Shown here: positions 46,029 through 58,815 of the stretch, piece by piece
Position numbering within the stretch: the first letter of the stretch is position 1
Layout: every line of letters begins with the position of its first letter
Assembly: GCA_028532985.1 (NCBI GenBank)
Contig: JANCIK010000004.1
Span: 310,001-374,000 of the forward strand
DNA: 64,000 nucleotides
Reading direction: 5' to 3'
Origin: Stropharia rugosoannulata
Taxonomy: Eukaryota > Basidiomycota > Agaricomycetes > Agaricales > Strophariaceae
The notes under the pieces: model-generated
Told to the model about the DNA's origin: nothing
Database searches by the model: none
What the model saw: the letters and a program-made list of their open reading frames with translations, nothing else
Program-made: the position numbers and the translations under genes

Positions 46029-46785
46029 ATCGTTGAGCGACTTGGCCAGGTCTGAGACAAGATTTTAGTCCATCAGGCTCTACTTTCAAGAACTTAATCC
46101 TGCGTACTTCTTTGTTATCAGTGTCCGAGTGTACGGATGGGTGACTCTAGTAAGGGGAGGTTGAGAAATCAGCATATGTGGTACAGAAAAAATGAGTATT
46201 ACTTTTGCTGATAGATTACAACCGCAGATCTGAGCAACGAGCTATGCGATGAAATGAGACAGAGAATGAGATGTACCGGCCTAAACAAGTGGTCCGTAAG
46301 TCCGTTTTACGTTTCCCACCCTGATGGTATAATCGTGATATGCGAAGCAAAAGGAACTTCACATCCCCGAACAATGTCGATGGATCCTCAGGCTCGGGCC
46401 TCAAGGTACACCCCGTATCGGAAAATAGAGCAATGAGGCCCGTTTATAGTTGATGACCCCATGCATGCGCATATAATCAAGAAACAATAACAATGATTAA
46501 TTCCATTTAACTTGCATTCAACATTGATAATGATACTCAACAACTTCATGGCCGTCCTGCGTACTAGCCAAAGTTCAGTTCCAATTTAGTTCTCATACTA
46601 TATGGAAATCACAACTTGGGACTCAGCGCTCAGCGTTCCAGGTCAGATAACGAGTACATGTGCTAGACTGTCCTATATACAGCAGGCGGCTAAATATACA
46701 TTTACAACCGTAACAGCCAATCTCTTGCAAGACTTACTACCACCGTAGCAGGTCTTGCAAAGACAGGTGTAAGGACAAGTGACAG
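46029..46785. other. Intergenic between HET gene 2 and copy G
   Basis: About 760 bp of A/T-rich sequence. Near 46727-46762 the words cttgcaagac and tcttgcaaag recur. No exon or RNA gene supported. Confidence 0.4.
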
Positions 46786-49700
46786 TTATCGAGCTTGGAA
46801 ATGATCACTGAAGTAATTATCGGTTCTATGAGCATTAAAATCGATTACCGGATCTGCAGTATCGTGAGTGCCTTTCATGTGGATCTAGAAGCTACTTACG
46901 GTTGGTGTTTTCGACAGATAGGGCTCCTGAGCCTTTACTTTTCTTAGAGCTCCTTGATGTTGACTTCTTTAGGGAGTTATAAGCCTCGCGAAATGAAGAC
47001 GGAATAGAAATTTTCTTCAAGCTCCCCCTAGGTGTTGAAAATCGATCGAGAGGCATCATAAAGTTTCCAGTGGAAAGTTCAGCGGCGGAAGGATGAGATG
47101 AGTAAAGCATAGGGCTAGACGGACGGCTAGAACCACGCAAAAAATCAGAGTTGGCGGGCGAAGTAGTATGACTAGGAACGGGAGAGTTGCTTCGACTGCG
47201 ATGACGAGAAGGAAGGTCTGAGTCAGTTAAACGCCAATTGCCACCTCCGCTGGGACCACTGGGGACAGAAAGCTGGTCCCCGAACTTGGAGATGGCCTGT
47301 TTAACTTCGTCAGATAGGTGAGGCTTTCTTCCTTCGTCCATCCAGAGAGCTCCGGGTGTTATGCAAATACAGTGGCGTGGTGATGAAGTGTTGGGCTCTA
47401 AGCTATTGAGTTCTCCCGATATCGGTCCTGTAGATGTTAAGACATGGTCAAATCTTCCATCCCAGCAATAGTTATAACGGTTGTCTCCATATTGACTGTA
47501 TGTCAAGGACATTTTCTTTGGCTTTTTAGGCGATTTGAGAGGATCGGTGACGAGCATTCCCCAGACGTGAGTAAAAACGACAGACGTAAGGCAAAAGAGT
47601 GATCCATTCTCCCTATTCGTATGATCGTACCAAGATTGGACGTGGTTGAAAAAATATTGTTTATGAGCGCGGAGCTTCGATATGCTCATTGTAGATCCGC
47701 TTCCACCTTCTGGCAGCACGATGATTGCCCCATTCTTTTCTGGATCAACCGAGAATGTAAATGTAGCTGCCTCTCGCTTTATGAACTTTATTCCGGAGCC
47801 ACCAATGTAGTGATGGGGTTTTTGGATTGTCTTTGTCGTCTTGAAGGACGACGCTCCTGGTAGTGGTGAGTGCTGGGGTGGAGGCGAAAGGCCGACAGCA
47901 GCATTCTCTTCCCGAGATAAAAATATATTGAAAATAGTGTGAAACATTCCCCACTCATCGAGGTAGCCAATGTCACCTATGTCTGTTTTTCTAGGGATCC
48001 TTTGCTCCGTTGTGTGGACAGATGGGTCTGGAACTCGAGGATTCCAGAGAAACATAGAACCAGCTTCATCTCCAGAATGAAGAAGGTGCATGAACCGTGT
48101 TACATGTGAGTGGTCTGGGGCCATGTACCAAAACTGTACACGCAAATTGTTAGTAGATGACATCATTTGATAACCTTCGGATGAAGAATAACCTTAAAAA
48201 TTTGGTCATCTCTGTCAGTATCTCGACCTAAGCGAAACATATAAGCTTGGCGCTCTGGGAAAACGGGTGCATCTGATAAAACGTAAACGTTCTCGGCTTC
48301 ATTAGCGTCAGGCTGCCCTCGATCCTCTAGTCACATCGTGAATGAGATACGTGACTAGAAAGGCCCTAGTGGCATGACTAACCTGAAGACATAGGTTCTA
48401 ATTCACGAGGGTCACGAATGTTTATATTATCTGAGAGAACAACTAGTGAGTTCATTGGATGAGTACTAGTATTGCGCGGGCTTTCGACATAATCCTAACC
48501 TGGATCGCCCTCTACCAGTGTTTGATTTTGATTCCTGTTGATGTCTGTCTCTTCATCTGGAGGACTGACGCCTACACACTCCGAAACTGTGTAACATGCA
48601 CTAATTCTAGCAAAGCTGCATGTAACTTGGAAAGACTTACTCGGCGGTTCCCCCGATTGCAGCATAATAGCATTCGCAAAGGGATGACGTTCTGTAGGAA
48701 TTGGTTACTATCATGAATTTAAGACCTGAAATTTTACATGTAATGTATGTACCTGACTTTAAATCATCTCCGGTTCCATGGACATGACGACTGTCTGCAT
48801 GATTTCTGGTGCGCGGCATTTGGTTTCCTGTACAATGAAGTTTATATGATGTTGACATTCTGGCTATAAAAGAGCAGTAGTACCTGAGTCTGCGATACTA
48901 TGTTGATCTCTATTAATGTGCTGAGCTATATCGGCGGAACCTCTCTATAGACAACATGTTCAGGGCTCCATAATAAACTGCAAAATGTACGACATACAAT
49001 TGCTGGCCTCCTTGGCTTAGTGGGAGCCGGCGGAACTTGCCTACAACTAGTAGTCTGTCTACCGGTGGGGGTGGACAGATGCTAGAGAAAGTAGCGTGAT
49101 CAAGGAGCCCCTAATTTGTTGAATATGATTTTTTACCATATTAGTAGACCTGCGATAAGAGAAAGCAGATGCAGGATGTCCACTCTCCTTAGCAATGGGA
49201 GTTGAATGGACCTTAGGCGCTCATCAACCGTGCAAACATTACTCAACGCAAAAGTACGTACCGCTGATGAAAAGCTCAGCCCACCGTCGTTTTCTATATA
49301 TTTGTCAGTGGAAACAAGAACATTGGAATTGTTATTATCTCCGCCTCGGTCTCCAATTCCTGTGGCAAGCACTGATGTATGTACATTGGCATCTAATAAT
49401 AGTGACATGGTAAGACGTTGAACAGAAGAAATGAGATACGAATAAATACCATTATTGTTCTGCGTGCCAGTCCGATGTTAGTCAGAATCATAGTTAGGAC
49501 TGTACTACTAAGCACGTAAGATATGAAGCACACACGTACCTCCAATGCTGTTTCGAAGGGATACCCCTCCGTTATTACTGACACGTAACTTGGGTCTGAT
49601 GTCTGGATTGTCAGCAGTGGTGAGGTCGTTGGCGGGTAAACAATATTTATTAACCACTTACATAACTTTCATCCCCATAAGGATTTGGGGGATCATCCTC

Positions 49701-50258
49701 TGGTGAAGGCTCCCCGTCGCTGTCCGATGCGAAGTGATACTGAGGCATGTTACCTGCTCCAGTATTAGCAACATCATTGACCGCTGGATTCCAAGGTTGA
49801 TGAACTTGGTGCTCACCGTCAGTGTCAAGATTTATTGGACCCTCAAACTTCCGAAAGTTGGCATACCAGGAAGGGGATGTCGTTTGTTTAACAAGCACAA
49901 ATCCACTCGGCCGCCTGTGATATTGTTCCCCTGCACAATGTGAGTAAATTAAACTTGCAGAGAGTTCAAAGGCTTACATTTCTCACGAGGCAAAGAATCC
50001 AGAAGTTGTCGTCCACCAAGCTCAGGCCATGGGTCATTGAGTTCTTCATGATTACATTGGTAATCCCCGTGTAAAACTTGGGGCATAACGTTCTGCTGTT
50101 GCTAAGCTCGAATTCAGAGTGTACCTTCCAACATATTCCTTTAGTGACCATCGAAGACAGACTCTGCTTACCGTTGTCTGGGGGCTTAGATTGTTGTACC
50201 CCAAAGGATGCGATAAGTTGCTTTCGCCGCGGTGAGAGCCACCGAGCTGACCACTCAT
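46786..50258 (-). CDS. Multicopy unnamed family, long form, copy G
   Basis: Proposed start ATG 50258 (MSGQLGGSHRGESNLSH). Many small exons follow: NHEELNDPWPELGGRQ, EQYHRRPSGFVLVKQTTSPS, ASDSDGEPSPEDDPPNPYGD, ENVYVLSDAPVFPERQAYMF, then RLGRDTDRDDQIFK spliced to FWYMAPDHSHVTRFMHLL. Core module 1: TDIGDIGYLDEWGMFHTIFN. Core module 2: IIVLPEGGSGSTMS, HVQSWYDHTNRENGSLF, VWGMLVTDP, YNYCWDGRFDHV, SPRHCICITPGALWMDEGRK. The tail is about 120 residues rich in Ser/Arg (RSRSNSPVPSHTTSP; SRSSKKSKG). The last exon reads VIDFNAHRTDNYFSDHF and stops at 46786-46788. The 5' exons are approximate. Function unknown. Confidence 0.7.
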
Positions 50259-50817
50259 CTTTGTGGTATATAGGCAAGACGGAGTGATAATTAAGGTTGA
50301 AGCGCTGAAACTCCGTCGCGGTTTTATCAGATTCTGCTAGGTCACAAAGAAACTTGTTGATTATGTGTTTGATCGATAGATCCTGGTAAAATTGTTATTG
50401 TTATCGGACAGAAAACACTTTTCCGTCATACGTTGTCAAATAAACATGTAGCTTCTAAAATACCCGCAACCAGAGTCGGAGTCTTAAGAAACGATGGAAT
50501 TTCAGCGCCACAAGTTCAAAGCTTGGCCAAAGTACTTGAAGAGCACAGTGTTTTGTCGCCCATTATTGGACACAATGCAAGTGTTTGTATTGGATTATAC
50601 ATTATGCATTAAATCACATATCTACAAAGTTTCGCAGAACGACCATGTTTTCCCTGTAAGCACTAGTGGAAAGGTATACACATAATAAACACAGGCTATC
50701 GGTGAAGTAGAAGTTGGGGACATCATGAAACGCGACAGAATCAGAATCGTCAAAAACGACAATAAAGGCAACAGCAGTTGAAGATAAAATAACACAACGA
50801 TCAATACAAACACAGTG
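50259..50817. other. Intergenic between copies G and H
   Basis: About 560 bp between the G start and the H stop on the same strand. No other gene seen. Confidence 0.4.
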
Positions 50818-52601
50818 TCATCGTTCGGCCAAACCATACTTCAGCCGATTGGCGTGTATAATTTGAACTTGGGGTTTTGGCCCGAATGAGAATGCCTTCC
50901 TGAAGCACTTTACCAGGCTACGAAGATGGCCAGGTTCACTGTTCACGGGGACGAGAGTTAGACAGCCTGATAACAAATTAGAATATACTTGAGTACAGTG
51001 TATACAAAGTCACCGTATATCACAACAGCCTTATGTCGGGCTAAAACACGGTCCACCAACTCGATGATGTTCGAGACAGTGCCTATCCCCTAAAAAAAAA
51101 TAAAGCATAAAAAAAGTCTGAAGCAACATATGCTTACCCCACAGACGCAGCTGGACCATGTTGAGTCCGCAAGGAGACATGTGTCTGCATTAGGAAACTA
51201 TGTTGGGTAAAGAGTAATAAAGAGAAAAGTGAAGCTTTAGTACACATGATCCTAGATAAGACTTGAAGCTTGAAAGCTTACTTGTTCCAGAAGCACCTGA
51301 GCCAAGATATCGTTAGGATGAAATGATTGCTATAAAAATGTAATTAAAATATGAGCGGGACTATGTGAGACCCAGTACTATTGCTTACCTCCCCCGTGGC
51401 CCTGCCCAAAATTATGCGAAGCGCTTTTTCTTCCGCATAAAAAAGGTCAAGCCGAGCCATGAATGCATCGGCTAGCCGTTGGAATGGCGATCGTCGTATA
51501 GCTATAGTACTATAAAATGGCGGTGTGATCGCGTTTCGCATAATGCTCATCCATAGGTCAGAACCAAGCGATACACGAAGTGTCCGTATGAACACACATT
51601 GATGTCTAGAACTAACATCAACCGGAATCTTGACGCCACATAAATACTCTGGGAAAGGTTGAAAGCACTGTCCTCTACTACGATCGTCGCCGTACCAAGG
51701 CGACTCAAACTGCTCAGACCAGATATATTTGAGCTTGCCTTTCCCGTTGAAAATTGCATTAGCCCAGTCACTGGCCTTATCACAGCCAGTCACAATTACC
51801 AAAGATCCATTGGGATAATTTCCCGATATATAGCAGTTGAGCATTTGGTACCAATGGGGGGCGTTGTGTTGAACATACTGGTGCAATCGATCTGTAGAAA
51901 TCAAGTCTTCTCTTGACGCTCCATGACGAAGGTATAGAATAGCGCCCTCTTGATCTTTACAATAGAACTTCATTTTTCTAGATATACCGCGGGCATTAAT
52001 GCGCAATATTAACTTATGGGCGGGAAGGCTTACAGCGGGTCCCTAGCATATCTCTTGACGCGAATACTGTCGCTAACGATTGCTGTGCCCGGCTTGAAAA
52101 AATCGGGTGTATAAGACACTTCGGAACTGTCAAGTGGTGGGACAAGGGGATGGAACTCCCGAGGTGTAGAGCCACGGTGGATTGGATCGTCTGAGTCCCG
52201 GAAAATGTTGAACATAAACATGAAGTTCCCGGTGTGATCAATAATCCCCACATCTCCAATGCCTACTCCCTTTACAATATGTTCTTCGCCCCGCGGGAAA
52301 TAGCCAAATGGAGACCAGAGAGCCATACCATGTCCGTGCAGTATCATTGAGCGAGTGTAAATGTCAGCAGCTCGCGGCTTCTTTTGTGCCGCCAGTAGAT
52401 ATGTGAAACCATGTACTCTATGCCACGGTTGACGACGCCCCTTATAGGGGATCTGTTGAGACTCAGGAGCTCCACTGTGTGCAGAATCTAAGTCGGCTAA
52501 AGTGGGAGAATGGTTTGGTGCAAAGAAAGAACCATTTTCTGTGGACTGTATAGCCTGCGCTAAGTGTATTAAGACCGACAGATATATTGGAAACGCACCA
52601 T
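50818..52601 (-). CDS. Multicopy unnamed family, short form, copy H
   Basis: ATG at 52599-52601 is followed at once by a GTGCGT donor, as in copy D, and exon 2 starts AIQSTENGSFFAPNH. An in-frame ATG at 52733 would add 44 residues, but that stretch is C/T-rich and looks like leader. Module 1: MILHGHGMALWSPFGYFPR, IGDVGIIDHTGNFMFMFNIF, FFKPGTAIVSDSIRVK, ending at DPL. Module 2: YLRHGASREDLISTDRLHQY, APHWYQMLN, PNGSLVIVTGCDKASDWAN, FIRTLRVSLG. Module 3, after splicing: QSFHPNDILAQVLLEQ, FPNADTCLLADSTW, VSNIIELVDRVLARHKAVV, then CLTLVPVNSEPG and TGA at 50818-50820. It is the living counterpart of dead copy A. Function unknown. Confidence 0.77.
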
Positions 52602-53141
52602 CACTGAATCATCCAGTCCGTCAATATAAGAGGGTAGTTGAATTGTGAATGTGGGAGGCTTAACAACAACCCAAGAGGTTGAGCAAGTCTTGGGAAAGTT
52701 GATACCAAGATGATACGTCGAGTTCCAACACATATCACGTGCTTACCATTGTGAAGTGCTCCATGTCAGAAATATGCAAGGAATTTGGCTGTTTTGGCAG
52801 ATTTTACTTCCAACCTTCAAAATTTCCTTTCCCGGGTGTCGGCGTATGGCTTATTTATTTTTGAAATAAAACCTTTTCCATTATTTCAACAAACATTTCT
52901 GACTAAGAAGCTACTAGGTAACGTGGAGCAGCCGTAAGTAGTCCCTCGTGGACCAGCTCTTCTGCCCTTAGTTGTACTATGAATATCATCTTAACGAAAG
53001 CCACTTTACATAAAATCTTGTACATCATGCCTATTCCGATGCATTGAAAATGCGTTTTGCACTAGATGGCTTGGACGTTTCTACAGAATTTTCTTGCTCT
53101 GCATCTGAGTGCCACAGTCAAAACTACAACATCGGGTAAAC
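52602..53141. other. Upstream region of copy H
   Basis: About 540 bp. A C/T-rich leader-like stretch lies at 52602-52735, with a cacgtg word at 52736-52741. No other gene seen. Confidence 0.4.
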
Positions 53142-55495
53142 CTACGACGCAGCAATTTTGCTCCTAGTACCATATGGTTCTGCACGTCTCTGAGTCACCT
53201 GAGGGTTTGTTTGTGAGTAAGAACCATCGAAATCCTCAACAGACCAAGCATCTTTATCGCTCTCACTGTCACTCTCCGGGTCATCGTCGTGTTGTGTCTT
53301 TTGACTTCGAGCGCTTGCAACCGTCTTTCTTTTCCGGCCGCCCACCTTTGCCGTCTTGGGTGTATCCTTCTTTGCTTTATCGGCCTTCAAAAGTTCAGGA
53401 TACGTAAGGTACTTCGTCCTCATGTCCTCCGCAAAGACGTGGTCATACTCAACGCATTGCATCCGGACGACATCAATGGCCTGTATGGACAGAGTGCTCA
53501 TAAGAAGGCGTAAAATATTGCTTCTGTAAATGGTCTACCTCCTCTCCACGGCAGAAGGCTTCGACGATGTCTTCCTTGCTCACAGGATGGCCACGACCGC
53601 CTTTGACTGCCAAAATCTCGCTGTCAATGATGCGCGTCTCTTCTTCTTCTTTCTCTGCGCCGACCTTGTCCGTCACTGGAAGTAGCCCAGCTAGCCGTAG
53701 CGCAATGCGCGCCCGCATCGCGACATACACGTCGTGTAGCTTGCAGTTCATGAGCTGGGCGGCCCACTCCCGCTGAACCTAAATATTGAAACCACATATC
53801 AGCATGACAGCATTGACACAAGACAGGCATAAGAGATTTACTGTGAGCGTCTGCTGCCTAAACTCCTCCGCCTTCATCGTCCCGGCCAGGGTGTTCACAT
53901 ACTCGCCGACATACAGCCACACAGCCGGAGCCGCCGACGAGCGCTTGCAAAAGAGAGTCCAGGGGCCATTGTCCAGTATCTCGCGTCGCGACGCAAAAAC
54001 AAGGCCGCGCATCCCAGGGCTACTCGGCATGAGTGGGTTCAATGTGAGGGTCGGGAAAACGATGCGTCTTCGGAAGAGCCCTGACGGATTGCGTTCGGGT
54101 TGGATGTATTGCAGGAACTGCTGGTCACTCCCTCCATAGGCCACGCGCAGGAACGTCCGGGGGACTTCAAGGTTGAGAGGAGGTGGTTCAATAGCGAGGC
54201 TGGGAGTTGGCCCTAAGTATAGTTCCGCCACCGAAGCTGGCAATGTGAGTGCAGTTTTGCTGCCCTTCATTGGCCTTTGTTTTAACTGTGAAATGTGTTG
54301 ATTTAGGAAAGGTTCTGCACAACGGTGAGACGTACGTCTGTAGTACTAGTAGCAACTGTCATATTTGTCGCAGTTGGAGCTGCAGTATTCTGTTCGTCCG
54401 ATATGGTCTCCCCAGCATTAGTTTCCTATTGATGTAGAACTTAGCCACGAATGTGAGCTGGGTATAATAGCTAAAACGCACCGGATCGATTGGATAGTTG
54501 GCTTCCATCCTGGGTTTAGCGGGGTTTTTTGTCTCTGCTTTCATGTTCGGTTGAGATATAGGTCGGGTCGAAGGGGGCCTGGAAACCTAATAAACATCTT
54601 GCGTCATGCCAGCGATACTCATGGTAGTTTGTAACCAACCACTATTATACCATTCTACAATCAAGTTCGCGTCAATACATTGGAAAGATAGAGACAAATA
54701 AAAGATCTCTCACAGACATATCTTCATTCGATTTCTCCGAGGTTCCCTCAAGCTTAATACGCTTTTTTGCTCTGCCCATTTTTTCGTCGTCTGAAATTGT
54801 TGTCGGGTTGCCACTGGAAAAATGGGAGTTATTAACAGGCTTTACTGAAGGTGCTCTCAGGTTTTCGACTTTCGCAATCTTATGTATTGTATAATTCCAT
54901 GCGGAGAATTATTGTCGGCTAGAATCACGGCAGGAAGGAGAAGCAACGCGCACCTTCTCTTCCGTCGGTTGGCCACGACTAGAGACAGGTGGCTCTATAA
55001 TTTCGATAGAGGGAGACCGCGCCTGCTATATGACAACAGATTAGCAGAGAACTACTTCAGTCAATAAGTACCCTACCCTTTCTGATATCATTTCAACCTC
55101 GCGTTCTTGAGATTTCACAACAGGCCTCCGCGGAGGAGGGACAGTACGATTCTCCACAGTGAATGCCTGCGGATACTATAGAATAAGCTTGGTTACTTCT
55201 GCCGCCACGGGCGATCGAAACCACGCGCCTTCTGCTTCGTTAAACGCGCCGATGCGGTACATGCTTGTCCCAACAGCGCTTGCGTCTCCTTCAGCTCGGC
55301 GCGGGTCTGCTCCAACTGTCTCCGAAGCTCTTCGTTCTCATTTTGGCAGTCGTACATGCGCGCTTTGAGTTTCACTACGCAGATAGTTAAGCTTTAGGAC
55401 ATATTTGTTGTGAAAGGGGTTCTCAGACACATACGTATTTCCCCATCCTTATCCTCTTCGAGTTTTATCCAATTGTGTAGGCTTCGAGAGGTCAT
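53142..55495 (-). CDS. Coiled-coil protein with a DUF6697-type domain
   Basis: ATG at 55495 (MTSRSLHNWIKLEEDKDG). Splicing continues into a coiled coil (ARMYDCQNENEELRRQLEQ; TRAELKETQALLG). A variable, Pro/Ser-rich middle lies in short exons between about 54270 and 55200. The C-terminal domain resembles the basidiomycete-specific DUF6697: VPRTFLRVAYGGSDQQFLQY, PSSPGMRGLVFASRR, NGPWTLFCKRSS, WLYVGEYVNTLAGTMKAEEF and MNCKLHDVYVAMRARIALRL. After it comes a Lys/Asp-rich tail (GGRKRKTVASARS; DDDPESDSESDKD) that may be a nuclear localisation signal. TAG at 53142-53144. Function of the family is unknown. Several middle exon ends are uncertain. Confidence 0.75.
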
Positions 55496-56152
55496 GTTGG
55501 TTGCTACTTGGAGAATTTATTGCGAGCCACAACAATTCTTATTCAATGTCGTGAGCTAAGAACAGTTTCGAGTCGAGCCGTCGTGCTGACGTCAAGTGCA
55601 TGTGAGTCGTGACCGTTTGACTCGATTATGTAAATTAAGCGCCCGCTAAAGGCGACGAGATTGACTTCGACTTGCCTTCGACTGCCTCTATCACTTTCAA
55701 TTATTGTGCTGGACCGTGGACGACAGGAACAAATCAAGCGCATCATGGAGTGTGTCTTGAGGATGTGAAATATATATAAAAAGATGAACCAAAATCTACA
55801 TAGCCGAATGATGATAGAATGATAGACTATGACCCGAAAATGCAACCTTTACACCCAATATTTAAATTCAGGAAAAGTTCCCTCGTAGAGTATGTAATTA
55901 GCCACCTATCAAGCTTCCAAGAGCAAAGAAATATCACGCCCGCAGAATCCCGAAATAAAAATAAGTCATAGACGATAATGTGAACACTCGCGAGAAATTG
56001 AAATAGCAGAGCAATACATACAAAGCAAGACACGAATACAAACAGGCACTAGTTAAGAGAGTATACAGATCAGGATCTCGCTACCTACCCTGGTATGTTG
56101 CTCGACAGGGATCGCCCCGGCCGGGCTTTGACGGCGGTAGAAATGGGGATCG
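55496..56152. other. Intergenic, no gene seen
   Basis: About 660 bp upstream of the DUF6697 gene and downstream of the peptidase gene, both on the minus strand. A/T-rich open frames only. Confidence 0.45.
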
Positions 56153-57415
56153 TCATGCATTGGCGACGACGGCCTCCTCTTTCGCATCGTCGAGCTGCTG
56201 CTCGCTGCACACCCACACAACGATCCTCTTGATCGCATCAGTGACTTCTTCGGTGCTGAGAGGTTGATTAACAGGTGGACAGTGTAAAAATAGCACCTGA
56301 GTATTCCGTCGTTTCTCATAAGGCTTCGAGGACCGTCTGACCTCGGCAAGAGAGCAGTAGTAGATGAAATCACACAGATAGTGCCCTGCATCCATCGACG
56401 AGTATATTTGCTGTTGTAACCGTAAAAAGATATCAGCATATCTGTCAACCCATGATCCACACGCGCACAGAAAATGAAAAGAAGCCGTGCAGATGCCGTG
56501 CAGGAACAGGCCGTTCTTCAAAATAGGAATAGGAACACGCAACGCACCTCTACGCCCGACTTTCTCAGATCCTGTACCAGCCGTGTCACATCGATATCAG
56601 TCGTAATCTCTTCCGGAAGCGTCTCATAGTTAGGCCCGCCGAAGCCGCGCGTCGGCCGTGCGCTGAGGGTGTCACCCGCCTCAGCCATGTCGATCCCGAG
56701 CCTCTCCCGCTCCATGCTCTCCGCCATGGATGGGCCCGCGACCACGAGCGAGCGGCTGTTCTCCGGCTCGTCGGGGCCCATGGGGTCGCCTCGCCGACTA
56801 AAATCTTTCGGCTGCACCCGTACGACGGGGGCGAGCTTGCCCTTTGCGTCCTTCATGTGGTACCCATATTTGTGTCCGACGCGCTCCATGCGGAGAGGGC
56901 CGCGGCCGGCGACGCCTAAATGGAAAACAAAGTCGTAGCTGCTTTGCGGGGGAGAGGCGCACTCCGGTGGGGCGTCTGGGGGGAGATGGGGAGGGCGCGC
57001 ATGCAGGCCCGGAACAATGTCCAGAACGTCTTGATAAACGACAGGGATCTTGAGGGTGGTTATGTGGATCGGTTGTGATTCGTGGGTAGTATCCGAAGAG
57101 ATGGAGGCAAAAGACGATGACTTGGAGTTGATGTCGGTGTGCAGGACGGTATTTTGCAAGGGCTCAACAGCAAGCCATGATGGGTTATCACCATAGTGAG
57201 AGAACGGCTGTGGTAGCGATGGGAGAGACACCTCGTCAGTTGGTTCCTAGCTTGCATAAATAGCAGAACAAAAGGTGTTATTTCCCAGTTCCTCTCTGAT
57301 CGCTGCATCGCACGGCAGAGCAAAAAGTACACACCCCAAAACCCGTTACGAGTACCCGGAATGCACCCGGAGGCACTTGGGGGTTTGTGCGATCGTCCTG
57401 GGATATTGCAGGCAT
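56153..57415 (-). CDS. Pyroglutamyl peptidase I-like cysteine peptidase (C15)
   Basis: Removes N-terminal pyroglutamate from peptides; cytosolic family C15. Three exons. Exon 1 from ATG 57415 encodes MPAISQDDRTNPQVPPGAFR and VLVTGFG. Splicing at 57207 adds PFSHYGDNPSWLAVEPLQN, the family's N-terminal signature. The exon 2 core reads YDFVFHLGVAGRGPLRMERV. Exon 3 holds the nucleophile region, DAGHYLCDFIYYCSL (Cys in GxYLCD), and the catalytic-His strand, TQVLFLHCPPVN. A loop of about 90 residues between them (PKDFSRRGDPMGPDEPENSR onward) is longer than in bacterial enzymes, as in other fungal members. The Cys and His are in place; the catalytic Glu was not pinpointed. Stop at 56153-56155. Confidence 0.88.
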
Positions 57416-58815
57416 TGCGGAATGGGGTCTAGTGGTATAGAGTGGGTCAAGGGTATGGTCAAGTAGCAGCAATAGGAACGTTCTTATCAGGATCGCACCA
57501 GAACCTAATTCAAATATGCCATGTGACCTGCCCGAACTGGCTGTCGCCAACGACGCAATAGACTTTGAATAGATTTTGCCAACTCAAGCTACCGGAAGAA
57601 CATTGTCATCGACATGCGCGGTTTTGGAGGCATATTCGTCATTCTTGAAGAAAAAAGGATGGAGCCAGAAAGGCCACAAGTGACGATATCCACTCACACG
57701 AGCAATCTCGCAGCGATGGCCTTAAACTGTCTTGATAGTATAGAAGAGTGTAATCGAGATGTAATGCCGCTTTCATATCGGATACGTTTTTCCGCATATG
57801 TACTCTCGGATTTGTGGACGCACCAGCAATCTTCCTGATTGTGTCTGCAAGACCCACTTGACCATATCGCGTGAAATTGACTTCAACTGCGCCTGCATAT
57901 AAGGACATGCAATGTGAATTAATGGGAGTTTGAGCATGAGAAGTCGGGGGCGCAAGCTGGTTGATATACTGGCTGCACTGATGAAGAACTCAATAGCTCC
58001 GCAACTCGCGCCACTAAGAACTCGCTCATGGGTTGTCGATCTATAAAAAGTGGTCGGCAGTACTTTCCGAAAGGCTTGTCTGGTCCGCGAAAGTCATGAA
58101 AAGCCGTTGTCGGGACAACTTCGAGCTTCAGGTTTGACTAAGGGCATGGATGTTGACGTTACTAAACTGAACAAAACTCGACCAAGTTTCATTTTGAGGG
58201 TTCAATATTTTTGGGATATATTGAGGATATTCAGTCGGCCTAGTTGGTCGCCAGAGAGAACCGAAAAGATTCATGGAGTTTCGTACAAGCAACTTCTGCA
58301 TTGGAGCATTTACTCCCGATGTGATGCACCTAGACCACGAGCAATGATCAGCCTGGGTATGTAATAATGGATCATGGCAGCCAACAATGCCTAACGAGGC
58401 TTAATGTGTCCCCAGACTTGACCAATGGCCCTCAACAGGAATGACTGCATTCCTGTTGTATACCCCTTTCCCCGCATATTTCAAATCGATCGAAGATATT
58501 AAATACATTGCTTTTAGGCTTTACAGGCGGAAATGACATCTTGAAAGTAAAACATCAGGGATTTGCTTGACACCGTCACCGTAGTGAAGCATCCGACTTC
58601 CAATGAAAAGACTGGTGATGAAGTTTAGCATTAGCCTCCGGTCCCCGAGCTGTATGGACGCAGCACGAGATTTATCCACGTAAATCCAGAGCATATATGA
58701 GCATTGGAAGATTATTAGTTGTACTTTTGCTCTATCTATAGCACAACGCGTGAGCAGCAAGCCGTGACCCAGAAATGCGGTGGACATACCTAACAACCTT
58801 ACACCCCAGTCCACC
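57416..58815. other. Intergenic, no recognised gene
   Basis: About 1.4 kb. Open frames at 57614-57838 and 58050-58364 (plus) and 57639-57908 (minus) show no domain or consistent splice structure. Confidence 0.4.
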
